From: an uncultured Bacteroidales bacterium
GTDB lineage: Bacteria > Bacteroidota > Bacteroidia > Bacteroidales > Marinilabiliaceae
Length of the DNA stretch: 22,044 nt
Assembly: GCA_934717675.1 (NCBI GenBank)
Contig: CAKUYZ010000026.1
Span: 1-22,044, forward strand
Direction: 5' to 3'
A program made the translations under genes and the position numbers. The notes below the pieces were generated by a model that was not told where the DNA came from, did not search any database, and worked only from the letters and a program-made list of their open reading frames with translations. Of this stretch, positions 15,489 through 22,044 are shown in pieces; the stretch's first letter is position 1; each line of letters opens with the position of its first letter.

Positions 15489-16424
15489 ATGATACTAGCG
15501 ATTGCCATTTTATGCGCCGTGGCCGGCATTGCCCTTGTGATATGGGGCGCGGACAAACTGACTAGCGGAGCCGTTGGCGTTGCGGAGCGCATGCGCATCC
15601 CGCAGATGACGATAGGCCTCACCATAGTGGCCATGGGCACCTCGGCGCCAGAGTTCTTCGTGAGCCTGATGTCCGCCATTGGCGGCACGCCGGATCTGGC
15701 CGTGGGCAACATTGTAGGCAGTAACATATTCAACGTCATGGTCATAACAGGCGTCACGGCCTTGGTGGCCCCCATGGCCATCTCCAGACCCACGGTGCGT
15801 CGCGACCTGCCCATAGCCTTGGTCGCCTCCATGGCGCTCATGGCCATCTGCGCCGACGGGCAGGTCACCCGCCTGGAGTCGGCCGCGCTGCTTGTGGCGT
15901 TCATCGCGTTTATGGTCTACACCGTGCGCACGGCTGGCAAGGGACGAGCCGAGGACGAGGAGACTATGGCGCCACAGGCCTTATGGAAGTCAATATTTTT
16001 CATAGTCCTGGGCCTGGCCTGCCTCATTGGCGGCTCGCACATATTCGTAGACGGAGCCACCACGATAGCCCGCTTCCTGGGCGTGTCTGACGCTGTCATA
16101 GGGCTCACCATAGTGGCTGGCGGCACGTCTCTGCCAGAGCTTGCCACGAGCCTTGTGGCCGCCCGCAAGGGGAACAGCGCCATTGCCATAGGCAACGTGA
16201 TAGGCAGCAACGTGTTCAACATCATGATGATTGTGGGCGTGACGGGCGTCATCTGCCCCATGCGCATTGAGGGCGTCACGATGGTGGACATGGGCGTGAT
16301 GGTCATCTCGAGCTTCATGCTATGGACGTTCAGCTACACTCGTCTCACCGTGGAGCGATGGGAAGGCGCAGTGCTGGCGGGCGGCTACGCGGCGTATCTG
16401 TGGTGGCTCATCGGGCAGATATGA
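15489..16424 (+). CDS. Calcium/sodium antiporter (CaCA family, YrbG-like)
   Basis: A 311-residue inner-membrane protein with about ten hydrophobic helices. The two inverted alpha repeats that line the ion path are unmistakable: GLTIVAMGTSAPEFFVSL (43-60) followed by GNIVGSNIFN (73-82), and GLTIVAGGTSLPELATSL (205-222) followed by GNVIGSNVFN. The acidic residue of each TSxPE motif binds cations in this family. The middle (about 140-160) is a hydrophilic loop joining the halves. Length is normal for the TIGR00367 type. It should exchange Ca2+ against Na+ (some relatives also use K+). ATG 15489 lacks a strong ribosome site (ACAAACACGT). It stands 146 bp from the previous gene, with a hairpin region in between, and 43 bp from dapB. 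Confidence 0.95.
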   Translation: MILAIAILCAVAGIALVIWGADKLTSGAVGVAERMRIPQMTIGLTIVAMGTSAPEFFVSLMSAIGGTPDLAVGNIVGSNIFNVMVITGVTALVAPMAISRPTVRRDLPIALVASMALMAICADGQVTRLESAALLVAFIAFMVYTVRTAGKGRAEDEETMAPQALWKSIFFIVLGLACLIGGSHIFVDGATTIARFLGVSDAVIGLTIVAGGTSLPELATSLVAARKGNSAIAIGNVIGSNVFNIMMIVGVTGVICPMRIEGVTMVDMGVMVISSFMLWTFSYTRLTVERWEGAVLAGGYAAYLWWLIGQI

Positions 16425-16467
16425 TTTCATTTTTCTGTAACTTCGCAAAAACAAAAGAATTGAGCAG

Positions 16468-17229
16468 ATGAAGATTGCACTTATAGGCTACGGCAAAATG
16501 GGCAAGGCCATAGAGTCCATCGCCCTGGAGCGCGGGCATAAGATTACGGAGAGAATAGACTTGTCGTTGCCCGGCAGCTTCGACAGCGAGGGATTCAAAG
16601 CCGCAGACGTTGTCATTGAGTTCACGGCCCCCAAAGTGGCCTACTCCAACTACAAGAAGTGCTTCGATCGCGGCAAGGCCGTGGTGAGCGGCACCACGGG
16701 TTGGCTAGACAAGCTGCCGGAGGTGAAAGCAATGTGCGAGGGCGGCAAACAGACGTTTTTCTACTCGTCAAACTTCAGCCTGGGCGTGAACATCTTCTTC
16801 GAGCTAAACCGCCAGCTGGCCAAGCTCATGAACCGTTTTGACGCCTATAAGCCCAGCATGACGGAGACGCACCACATCCATAAACTCGACGCGCCCAGCG
16901 GCACGGCCATTACGCTGGCCGAAGACGTGGTGGACGGGCTGGACCGCCTGAGCGGCTGGGAGCTGGACCGCACCATATACACCGCCGGAGACAAGCCTAC
17001 CGTGATTGCCAATGAGAACATCCCTGCTGACAAACTGCCGATAACGGCCCTGCGAGAGGGCGAGGTGCCGGGCATCCACACCATAAGGTATGAGAGCGAC
17101 GCGGACTTCATCGAGATAACCCACAGCGCAAAGAGCCGCATGGGCTTCGCCCTAGGCGTGGTCTTGGCCGCCGAATATACCAAGGGGAAGAGAGGCTTCA
17201 TGGGAATGAAAGACATGCTCGGATTCTAA
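16468..17229 (+). CDS. dapB: 4-hydroxy-tetrahydrodipicolinate reductase
   Basis: A 253-residue cytoplasmic enzyme that reduces hydroxy-tetrahydrodipicolinate with NAD(P)H in the lysine/diaminopimelate pathway, which feeds peptidoglycan. The cofactor-binding start MKIALIGYGKMGKAIE has the shortened glycine motif GYGKMG (7-12). VVSGTTGW is the family's conserved turn. The catalytic motif HHIHKLDAPSGTA (135-147) contains His135/His136 and Lys139. REGEVPGIHTIRYES and the C-terminal GFALGVVLAAEY are also typical. ATG 16468 follows GAGCAG; TAACTTCG at 16438-16445 is an imperfect -7 box. Two signal peptidase-family genes follow 35 bp downstream, and the later genes act on peptidoglycan. Confidence 0.97.
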   Translation: MKIALIGYGKMGKAIESIALERGHKITERIDLSLPGSFDSEGFKAADVVIEFTAPKVAYSNYKKCFDRGKAVVSGTTGWLDKLPEVKAMCEGGKQTFFYSSNFSLGVNIFFELNRQLAKLMNRFDAYKPSMTETHHIHKLDAPSGTAITLAEDVVDGLDRLSGWELDRTIYTAGDKPTVIANENIPADKLPITALREGEVPGIHTIRYESDADFIEITHSAKSRMGFALGVVLAAEYTKGKRGFMGMKDMLGF

Positions 17230-17264
17230 CAGACACTCAACCAACAAGGAACCTTGCCTAGAAA

Positions 17265-18716
17265 ATGAGAAAGCTCAACGCCATTCCCACAGCCGACTGG
17301 GTGAAGACGGCACTCCTCGTCATCCTCTACCTCCTTGTGGTGCTGTGGACGGGCAACGCATGGCTGCTGCTGCCCGTGCCTGTGGTCTTTGACGTATATG
17401 CCACGCGGATAATACCTTGGGGATTTTGGAAAAGGCGCAAAGACGGGCGTAAGCCGTCGGCCCTGGTGGAGTGGATTGACGCGATCATATTCGCCATGGT
17501 GGCGGTATATTTCGTAAATATATTCCTTTTCCAGAACTATAAGATACCCACGTCATCGTTGGAGAAGTCTCTGTTGGTGGGCGACCACCTCTTCGTCAGC
17601 AAGTTCTCCTACGGCCCGCGGATGCCAAACACCCCGCTCTCGCTGCCCATGGTGCAAAACACCCTGCCGCTGACCACCTCCACGCCATCTTATCTGGAGT
17701 GGCCCATGTGGGCCTACCACAGGCTGGCCGGCACTGACAGCATGCGCCGCGGAGACATTGTGGTGTTCAATTTCCCCGCCGGAGACTCCGTGTGCGTCAA
17801 CATGACCAACCCAGACTACTACTCCATAATCTTGATTCGCGGCTTCAACGCCGTGGCGCAAGACGCCAAGGCACAAGAGAAAGTGAGGAGCATGAAGACG
17901 GCGTGGGAGCGCAACCACTACGTGGCAGAGATGGGCCGGCGCGGCGTGCGCCAACCGTCATCGCCACTGGGTGAGATTATCTGGAGGCCCGTGGATAAGC
18001 GAGACTGCTACGTCAAGCGGTGCGTGGGTATGCCGGGCGACAGCCTGTCCGTCGTTCACAACGCCGTGTATATCAACGGAGTTCTCGAAGAGGACTACCC
18101 CGACGTGCAGCACAACTACTACGTGGCCACAAACGGCCAACTGCTCAACGACAGATTTTTTGAGAGCATGGGCATCTCGGACGAAGACCGCCGCCAAGCC
18201 GGCCTCGGCCCGACGTACGTACTGCCCCTGACGAAAGAGAAAGCCGCAGAGGTGGCCTCGATGCCATCAATAAAAAGCATAACAATGGATGAGGACCAGC
18301 CCGACTCTTTGGGCCTGAGCGTATACCCATATAGCCCAGACTATCCTTGGAGCCGAGACAATTACGGCCCCATCTGGATTCCCAAACGCGGAGCCACACT
18401 CAAACTGACCCCCGCCAACGCCTTGCTCTACGAGAGAGCCATAACGGCCTACGAGGGCCACACGATGGACGTGAGGGACGGCAAGGTGGTGATAGACGGC
18501 AAAGAGGCGGACGAGTACACCTTCACCATGAACTATTACTTCATGATGGGAGACAACCGGCACAAATCTGCCGACTCGCGCTACTGGGGTTTCGTTCCAG
18601 AAGACCATGTGATAGGCAGGCCGCTCTTCGTGTGGCTGTCAATAGACCCCGACAAGAGCTTCCCGTCGTGCATACGTTGGGACAGGTGCTTCAAGACAGA
18701 TTTTGACCGCCGATAG
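17265..18716 (+). CDS. lepB: Signal peptidase I, enlarged Bacteroidota form
   Basis: A 483-residue inner-membrane serine protease that removes signal peptides. Hydrophobic segments lie at about 15-41 and 71-89 before the catalytic part. The nucleophile region is IPTSSLEKSLLVGDHLFVSK, with Ser98 as the likely nucleophile (the usual form is PSxSM; here Leu replaces Met). The general base is Lys251 in YVKRCVGMPGDSL. The C-terminal box GDNRHKSADSRYWGFVP starts at Gly429. About 150 residues separate the Ser and Lys boxes and about 170 separate the Lys box from GDNR, so two large insertions make it much longer than the roughly 250-320 residues of typical enzymes. All catalytic residues are kept. 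It starts 35 bp after dapB; the next paralog begins 5 bp after its stop. Confidence 0.94.
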   Translation: MRKLNAIPTADWVKTALLVILYLLVVLWTGNAWLLLPVPVVFDVYATRIIPWGFWKRRKDGRKPSALVEWIDAIIFAMVAVYFVNIFLFQNYKIPTSSLEKSLLVGDHLFVSKFSYGPRMPNTPLSLPMVQNTLPLTTSTPSYLEWPMWAYHRLAGTDSMRRGDIVVFNFPAGDSVCVNMTNPDYYSIILIRGFNAVAQDAKAQEKVRSMKTAWERNHYVAEMGRRGVRQPSSPLGEIIWRPVDKRDCYVKRCVGMPGDSLSVVHNAVYINGVLEEDYPDVQHNYYVATNGQLLNDRFFESMGISDEDRRQAGLGPTYVLPLTKEKAAEVASMPSIKSITMDEDQPDSLGLSVYPYSPDYPWSRDNYGPIWIPKRGATLKLTPANALLYERAITAYEGHTMDVRDGKVVIDGKEADEYTFTMNYYFMMGDNRHKSADSRYWGFVPEDHVIGRPLFVWLSIDPDKSFPSCIRWDRCFKTDFDRR

Positions 18717-18721
18717 GGCGC

Positions 18722-19750
18722 ATGGGCAGGACACGCGTGAGCCGCCAGAGGCTCATAAAAGGAGTGCTTATAGGCGCGCTGCTGGCGGTGGCGGCTGTGT
18801 GGATTAGGGCATACGCCCTAATCTTGCCACTGGGTGCGGCCGTGTGGGCCTATGTGTCCACCGACACATTCGCACGCCTGGCCCGATGGGTGGAGAGCCA
18901 CACCCCCGTGAGCCGCACCCTGCTCTCATGGGGGCTGGCCCTGACATTCGGGGCGGCCACGGTGGCCTACGTGCTTACGTTTGTCATGTCCCTGGCGTGG
19001 TGCACCATGCCGGGCGAAGGCAGGCGGCTGTGCGTGGTCAACAAGATGAAATATGGGGTGGCCAGAAACGAGAGTGACGCCGGCGGATATTACCGCACCC
19101 ATAAGCTGGGACGCATTGGGCGCGGCGACTACGCCTTGGCGCACACGCCAGACGGAGACCTGCTGCAAAAAGTTGTGGCCCGACCTGGCGACACCGTGAC
19201 GGTGGCGGACGGAGCCTTGTTCGTCAACGGCCGCATAGCCGACCACGGCGAGCGCGTCACGGCAACATATAGGCCACTGCCACACACGCCATATTCCACC
19301 TTGCGGCAGATGCGCCAGGCAGAGAAAGAGGCGCAAAAGACGCACAGCGCGGCAAAAGCCGACACGGTAGACTTGCTGCTGCCCACGGCCATAAGGGAGG
19401 AAAAGTGGCGACCCTACACATATGCCGTGCTGCACAGAAACGAGGACGACGAGCGGTGCTACCCATGGAACGTGGCCTACCAATGGAACGCCTACCAATG
19501 GGGTCCCATGCGGATGCCGCGCAAAGGAGACACCATGGCTTTGACATACGCCAACGTGATGCTCTACGGCCCATTGGTGGAACGGCACGAGAGGCGCAAG
19601 CTAAAGCCCACGCCAGGAGCCTCATACACATTCAAGATGGACTATTACATGACAGTGGGAGACGACCGCGACAACCTGTGCGACAGCAGGGCCTATGGCC
19701 CGCTGCCAGAGAGCGGCGTCATTTCAAACATCATAGTCTTGCGCCCCTAA
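18722..19750 (+). CDS. S26 signal peptidase-like protein lacking the catalytic serine
   Basis: A 342-residue paralog of the preceding lepB. Hydrophobic segments lie at about 12-45 and 67-93. Where the nucleophile loop belongs it reads MPGEGRRLCVVNKMKYG (96-112): Pro97 and the NKMKYG end align with the family, but the intervening stretch with the serine is missing (about six to eight residues). The Lys box LLQKVVARPGDTVTV is present with Lys150, and the last box survives as GDDRDNLCDSRAYGPLPES (313-331). So the fold seems kept while the nucleophile is gone; a peptidase by this mechanism is not expected. It might bind or regulate its active neighbour, or use another residue. It starts 5 bp after lepB and ends 26 bp before the glucosaminidase gene. 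The frame is intact, so it is not an obvious pseudogene. Confidence 0.85.
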   Translation: MGRTRVSRQRLIKGVLIGALLAVAAVWIRAYALILPLGAAVWAYVSTDTFARLARWVESHTPVSRTLLSWGLALTFGAATVAYVLTFVMSLAWCTMPGEGRRLCVVNKMKYGVARNESDAGGYYRTHKLGRIGRGDYALAHTPDGDLLQKVVARPGDTVTVADGALFVNGRIADHGERVTATYRPLPHTPYSTLRQMRQAEKEAQKTHSAAKADTVDLLLPTAIREEKWRPYTYAVLHRNEDDERCYPWNVAYQWNAYQWGPMRMPRKGDTMALTYANVMLYGPLVERHERRKLKPTPGASYTFKMDYYMTVGDDRDNLCDSRAYGPLPESGVISNIIVLRP

Positions 19751-19776
19751 GGCACGAGACACACGGAGGCAGACAC

Positions 19777-20763
19777 ATGAAAAGGATAACGACACTGGTG
19801 GCCACGCTGGCCGCATTGCTGCTGACGGCCATGAAAGCCGAGGCTCAACGCACTGACCGACAACAATATGTGGCGAAATATAAAGATTGGGCCATAGCCG
19901 AGATGGAGCGCACGGGAATTCCGGCCAGCATCACACTGGCGCAAGGCATATTGGAGAGCGACTGCGGAAACTCCGACCTTGCCGTGGAGGCCAACAACCA
20001 CTTTGGAATAAAGTGCCACTCAGACTGGACGGGCGAGACAATGTATAAAGACGACGACCGCCACCACGAGTGTTTCCGCAGCTACGCCGACGCCTACCAG
20101 AGTTTTCGAGACCACAGTGACTTCCTTACGTCAAAGAAACGCTATGCCCCACTTTTTGAGTTGGACAAGACCGACTATCAAGGTTGGGCGAAAGGCCTGA
20201 AAGAGTGCGGCTACGCCACGGAGCGCACCTATGCGCACAGACTGATAAAAATAATAGAAGAAGAAGGCCTTGACGCCTACGACACGGCCGATGGCGCAAG
20301 CCGAGCCTCAGACCGCACCGAACCTGCCGACACGGAGAGGCAAGGCCGCGCCTCGTCAGCATCCACCACAACGCGCAGCCGCCAGCCAATGGTCAAACCC
20401 GTGTTCGAAATAGACCCGCTGCCACCTCATGAGGTGATGTATAACAACGGAGTGAGATACATAGAGCTGCACTCAGGCGACTCCTTTGAGGGCATAGCCA
20501 ACGAGTTCCACCTTATGGTGTGGGAGCTGTATAAGTATAACGACTTGAAAGCCGGCGACAAACTGTCTGACCTTTCATTCCTCTACTTGCGCCCGAAACG
20601 CAACCGTTCGCATCCCGACTGCCCGACGTACACTGCGCAAGAGGGAGACACCATGTGGCTCATTGCCCACTCCTATGGCATCAAACTGCGCAAACTGCTC
20701 AAACGCAATGGGATGCAGCTGGGTGAAGAGCCCGCGGCAGGCACTGTGATAAGACTCAGATAG
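19777..20763 (+). CDS. Secreted glucosaminidase (GH73-like) with two LysM domains
   Basis: A 328-residue exported peptidoglycan hydrolase. I start at ATG 19777 (MKRITTLVATLAALLLTAMKAEA), which gives a signal peptide and has a strong GGAGG ribosome site 7 nt upstream; the frame is open back to 19405 but that part only overlaps the preceding gene. The glucosaminidase domain spans about 27-165: ASITLAQGILESDCGNSDLA carries the catalytic-type Glu60, and NNHFGIKC is the family signature. A polar linker (170-205, Ser/Thr/Arg-rich) follows. Two LysM domains, about 227-272 (YIELHSGDSFEGIANEF) and 284-328 (TYTAQEGDTMWLIAHSYG), should bind glycan. It should cut the GlcNAc-MurNAc backbone in the periplasm. 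The NlpC/P60 gene starts 6 bp downstream. Confidence 0.93.
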   Translation: MKRITTLVATLAALLLTAMKAEAQRTDRQQYVAKYKDWAIAEMERTGIPASITLAQGILESDCGNSDLAVEANNHFGIKCHSDWTGETMYKDDDRHHECFRSYADAYQSFRDHSDFLTSKKRYAPLFELDKTDYQGWAKGLKECGYATERTYAHRLIKIIEEEGLDAYDTADGASRASDRTEPADTERQGRASSASTTTRSRQPMVKPVFEIDPLPPHEVMYNNGVRYIELHSGDSFEGIANEFHLMVWELYKYNDLKAGDKLSDLSFLYLRPKRNRSHPDCPTYTAQEGDTMWLIAHSYGIKLRKLLKRNGMQLGEEPAAGTVIRLR

Positions 20764-20769
20764 GGGGAC

Positions 20770-21531
20770 ATGAGAGGAATATGCTGCTTTGCCATGATCC
20801 CGATCCGCTCCCAACCGTCGGAAGAGGCCGAGATGGTGAGCCAGATACTCTTTGGCGAGACATATGAGATTTTTGAGACCGAGGGGCGATGGACGCGCAT
20901 CCGCACCATCATGGACAACTACCCAGGGTGGGTAGACTTCAAGTTGCCCACGCCCGTGGCCGACGGCGAACTGGACCTGCTGCTAAGCCAGCCGTCACAA
21001 ATCATGGCGCAACCCCTGACTCAAGTGATGCGCCAAGGCGACCCGCGCCCCACCCCGCTGACCGCAGGCTCTGAAATGCGCGGCGTGCAGCAAGACGGCA
21101 AGCAGGCCGTGATGTGCGGCAAAAAATACGCCATAGGCCGCACAGAAGCCGCGCCGCCAGCCGATCCCGTGGAGGCCGCGCTAAGCCTCTTTGGCGCGCC
21201 ATATCTGTGGGGAGGGCGCACGGCCTTTGGCATAGACTGCTCGGGACTGGTGCAGATAGCCCACAAAGTTTGTGGCAAAACATTGCCGCGAGACGCGTCA
21301 CAGCAGGTGGAGCTTGGCCATGAGGTGGCCGCAGGCGAGGCCACGCGCGGCGACTTGGCTTTCTTCGTGAACCCCAAGGGGCGCATATGCCACGTAGGGT
21401 TGTGCATGGGGCATGGCAAGATAATTCACTCGTCCGGCTCCGTGAGAATTGACACGATTGACAGCGACGGAATATTCAACGCCGAACGCGACATATACAC
21501 CCACAAATTGCTATGCGTGAAACGGATATAG
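20770..21531 (+). CDS. NlpC/P60 (C40) peptidase with SH3-like N-terminal domain
   Basis: A 253-residue cysteine peptidase. Residues 8-58 look like a bacterial SH3 domain (SQPSEEAEMVSQILFGETYE, then RWTRIRTIMDNYPGWVDF). A linker follows, and residues about 133-253 are the NlpC/P60 domain: GAPYLWGGRTAFGIDCSGLV with Cys157, ICHVGLCMGHG with His208, and IIHSSGSVRI with His220 completing the site. This architecture matches gamma-D-glutamyl-L-diamino acid endopeptidases of Bacteroidota, which cut the stem peptide of peptidoglycan fragments. No convincing signal peptide is seen, so it may work on recycled muropeptides in the cytoplasm, unlike the exported glucosaminidase upstream. ATG 20770 is 6 bp after the previous stop, and a GGGGGA ribosome site overlaps that junction, suggesting coupled translation. 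Confidence 0.93.
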   Translation: MRGICCFAMIPIRSQPSEEAEMVSQILFGETYEIFETEGRWTRIRTIMDNYPGWVDFKLPTPVADGELDLLLSQPSQIMAQPLTQVMRQGDPRPTPLTAGSEMRGVQQDGKQAVMCGKKYAIGRTEAAPPADPVEAALSLFGAPYLWGGRTAFGIDCSGLVQIAHKVCGKTLPRDASQQVELGHEVAAGEATRGDLAFFVNPKGRICHVGLCMGHGKIIHSSGSVRIDTIDSDGIFNAERDIYTHKLLCVKRI

Positions 21532-21547
21532 CAAAAACTACCCAAAA

Positions 21548-22044
21548 ATGAAGAGAATAACAGCCTGGGCCCTGGGCCTGACGCTAAGCTTGTGCGCCAC
21601 AGCGCAGACTGACGCACACTTCTGGCTAGGGGCCGACATTAGCGGCACGACAGAGCTAGAGGCCCGTGGCCAGAAATTGTATAACACCCGCGGCGAGATT
21701 CGTGAAAATACGGCACTTATGCACGAGTTGGGACTGGAAGCCATCCGCCTGCGCGTGTGGGTGAACCCCGAAAGCGGCTTCTGCAGCCCAGAAGATGTGC
21801 TGGAGATGGGCAAGCGCGCCCGCTATTACGGGATGCCCGTAATGGTGGACTTCCACTACAGCGACTGGTGGGCGGACCCGGGCAAACAGCCGACACCCGG
21901 AGCGTGGCAATATTATTCGGTGGATGAACTGAAAACAGTCTTGCGCAACCACACGCTGCACACACTGAAAATGTTGCGCAACGCAGGCGTAGACGTGAAA
22001 TGGGTGCAGGTGGGAAACGAGACCACCCACGGATTCCTGTGGCC
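21548..22044 (+). CDS. GH53 arabinogalactan endo-beta-1,4-galactanase (5' part; runs off the right edge)
   Basis: The first 165 residues of a secreted glycoside hydrolase. MKRITAWALGLTLSLCATAQ is a signal peptide. The GH53 hallmarks are all present: FWLGADISGTTELEARG near 25-41, IRLRVWVNPESG (66-77), VMVDFHYSDWWADPGKQ (98-114) with TPGAW after it, and VKWVQVGNET...GFLWP, where Glu158 is the acid/base of the family. The nucleophile Glu lies beyond the window. These enzymes cut beta-1,4-galactan side chains of plant pectin. The gene starts only 16 bp after the NlpC/P60 stop, with no terminator or promoter visible, so it seems to sit in the envelope operon rather than in a typical glycan-utilisation locus; what lies to the right is unknown. 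Confidence 0.93.
   Translation, partial: MKRITAWALGLTLSLCATAQTDAHFWLGADISGTTELEARGQKLYNTRGEIRENTALMHELGLEAIRLRVWVNPESGFCSPEDVLEMGKRARYYGMPVMVDFHYSDWWADPGKQPTPGAWQYYSVDELKTVLRNHTLHTLKMLRNAGVDVKWVQVGNETTHGFLW

Noticed and set aside
18722..19750. Calling the second signal peptidase-like gene a pseudogene
   Set aside because: The frame is complete, with membrane segments, Lys box and final box preserved; loss of the nucleophile alone fits a retained non-catalytic protein.
19405..19776. N-terminal extension of the glucosaminidase frame
   Set aside because: The 124 extra residues overlap the preceding signal peptidase-like gene out of frame and look random; ATG 19777 has a GGAGG site and a signal peptide.

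Overview
The window is a stretch of Bacteroidota chromosome, most likely order Bacteroidales. The evidence is a type IX secretion (T9SS) C-terminal sorting domain, a large secreted protein built of Ig-like modules, promoter boxes of the TAnnTTTG type, archaeal/eukaryote-type prolyl-tRNA synthetase, a thioredoxin-fold lipoprotein of the TlpA type, tandem signal peptidase I genes, and a 1661-residue protein that resembles a phylum-wide family of unknown function. Coding DNA right of about 4.1 kb is visibly G+C-rich; the first 4 kb is clearly more A+T-rich. I saw no tRNA, rRNA, CRISPR array, insertion sequence or phage gene. No gap between genes exceeds 300 bases.

Layout. (1) 1-3662, minus strand: the first 1220 codons of a giant secreted Ig-like-module protein that runs off the left edge. 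It has no stop codon in the window. Across a 170-bp divergent spacer lies a small BspA-like leucine-rich-repeat protein with a T9SS sorting tail (3833-4528), closed by a strong intrinsic terminator. (2) 4777-10633: prmA (ribosomal protein L11 methyltransferase) followed 31 bp later by the 1661-residue exported protein of unknown function. (3) 10807-12781, minus strand: a small DUF486/DMT-type membrane protein and proS, separated by a terminator-like hairpin. (4) 13051-15342: an HU gene with a well-formed Bacteroidota promoter, a TrmH-type RNA 2'-O-methyltransferase and a thioredoxin-fold lipoprotein. (5) 15489-22044: a Na+/Ca2+ exchanger, dapB, two consecutive signal peptidase I-family genes (the second without its catalytic serine), a secreted glucosaminidase with two LysM domains, an NlpC/P60 peptidase with an SH3-like front end, and the start of a GH53 endo-galactanase that runs off the right edge.

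How the genes relate. The right-hand block is an envelope cluster. DapB makes the precursor of diaminopimelate for peptidoglycan, the signal peptidases mature exported proteins, and the glucosaminidase and gamma-D-glutamyl-diaminoacid-type peptidase cut the glycan and peptide parts of peptidoglycan. Spacings of 5, 26, 6 and 16 bp from lepB to the GH53 gene argue for one transcript. The left edge holds two exported surface-type genes transcribed divergently.

Items most worth a second look: the 1661-residue unknown protein; the S26-family paralog with the nucleophile loop deleted next to an enlarged signal peptidase; the A-B-C modular repeat in the open-ended left-edge protein; a near-identical intergenic palindrome present twice; and a pair of competing hairpins ahead of the exchanger gene.
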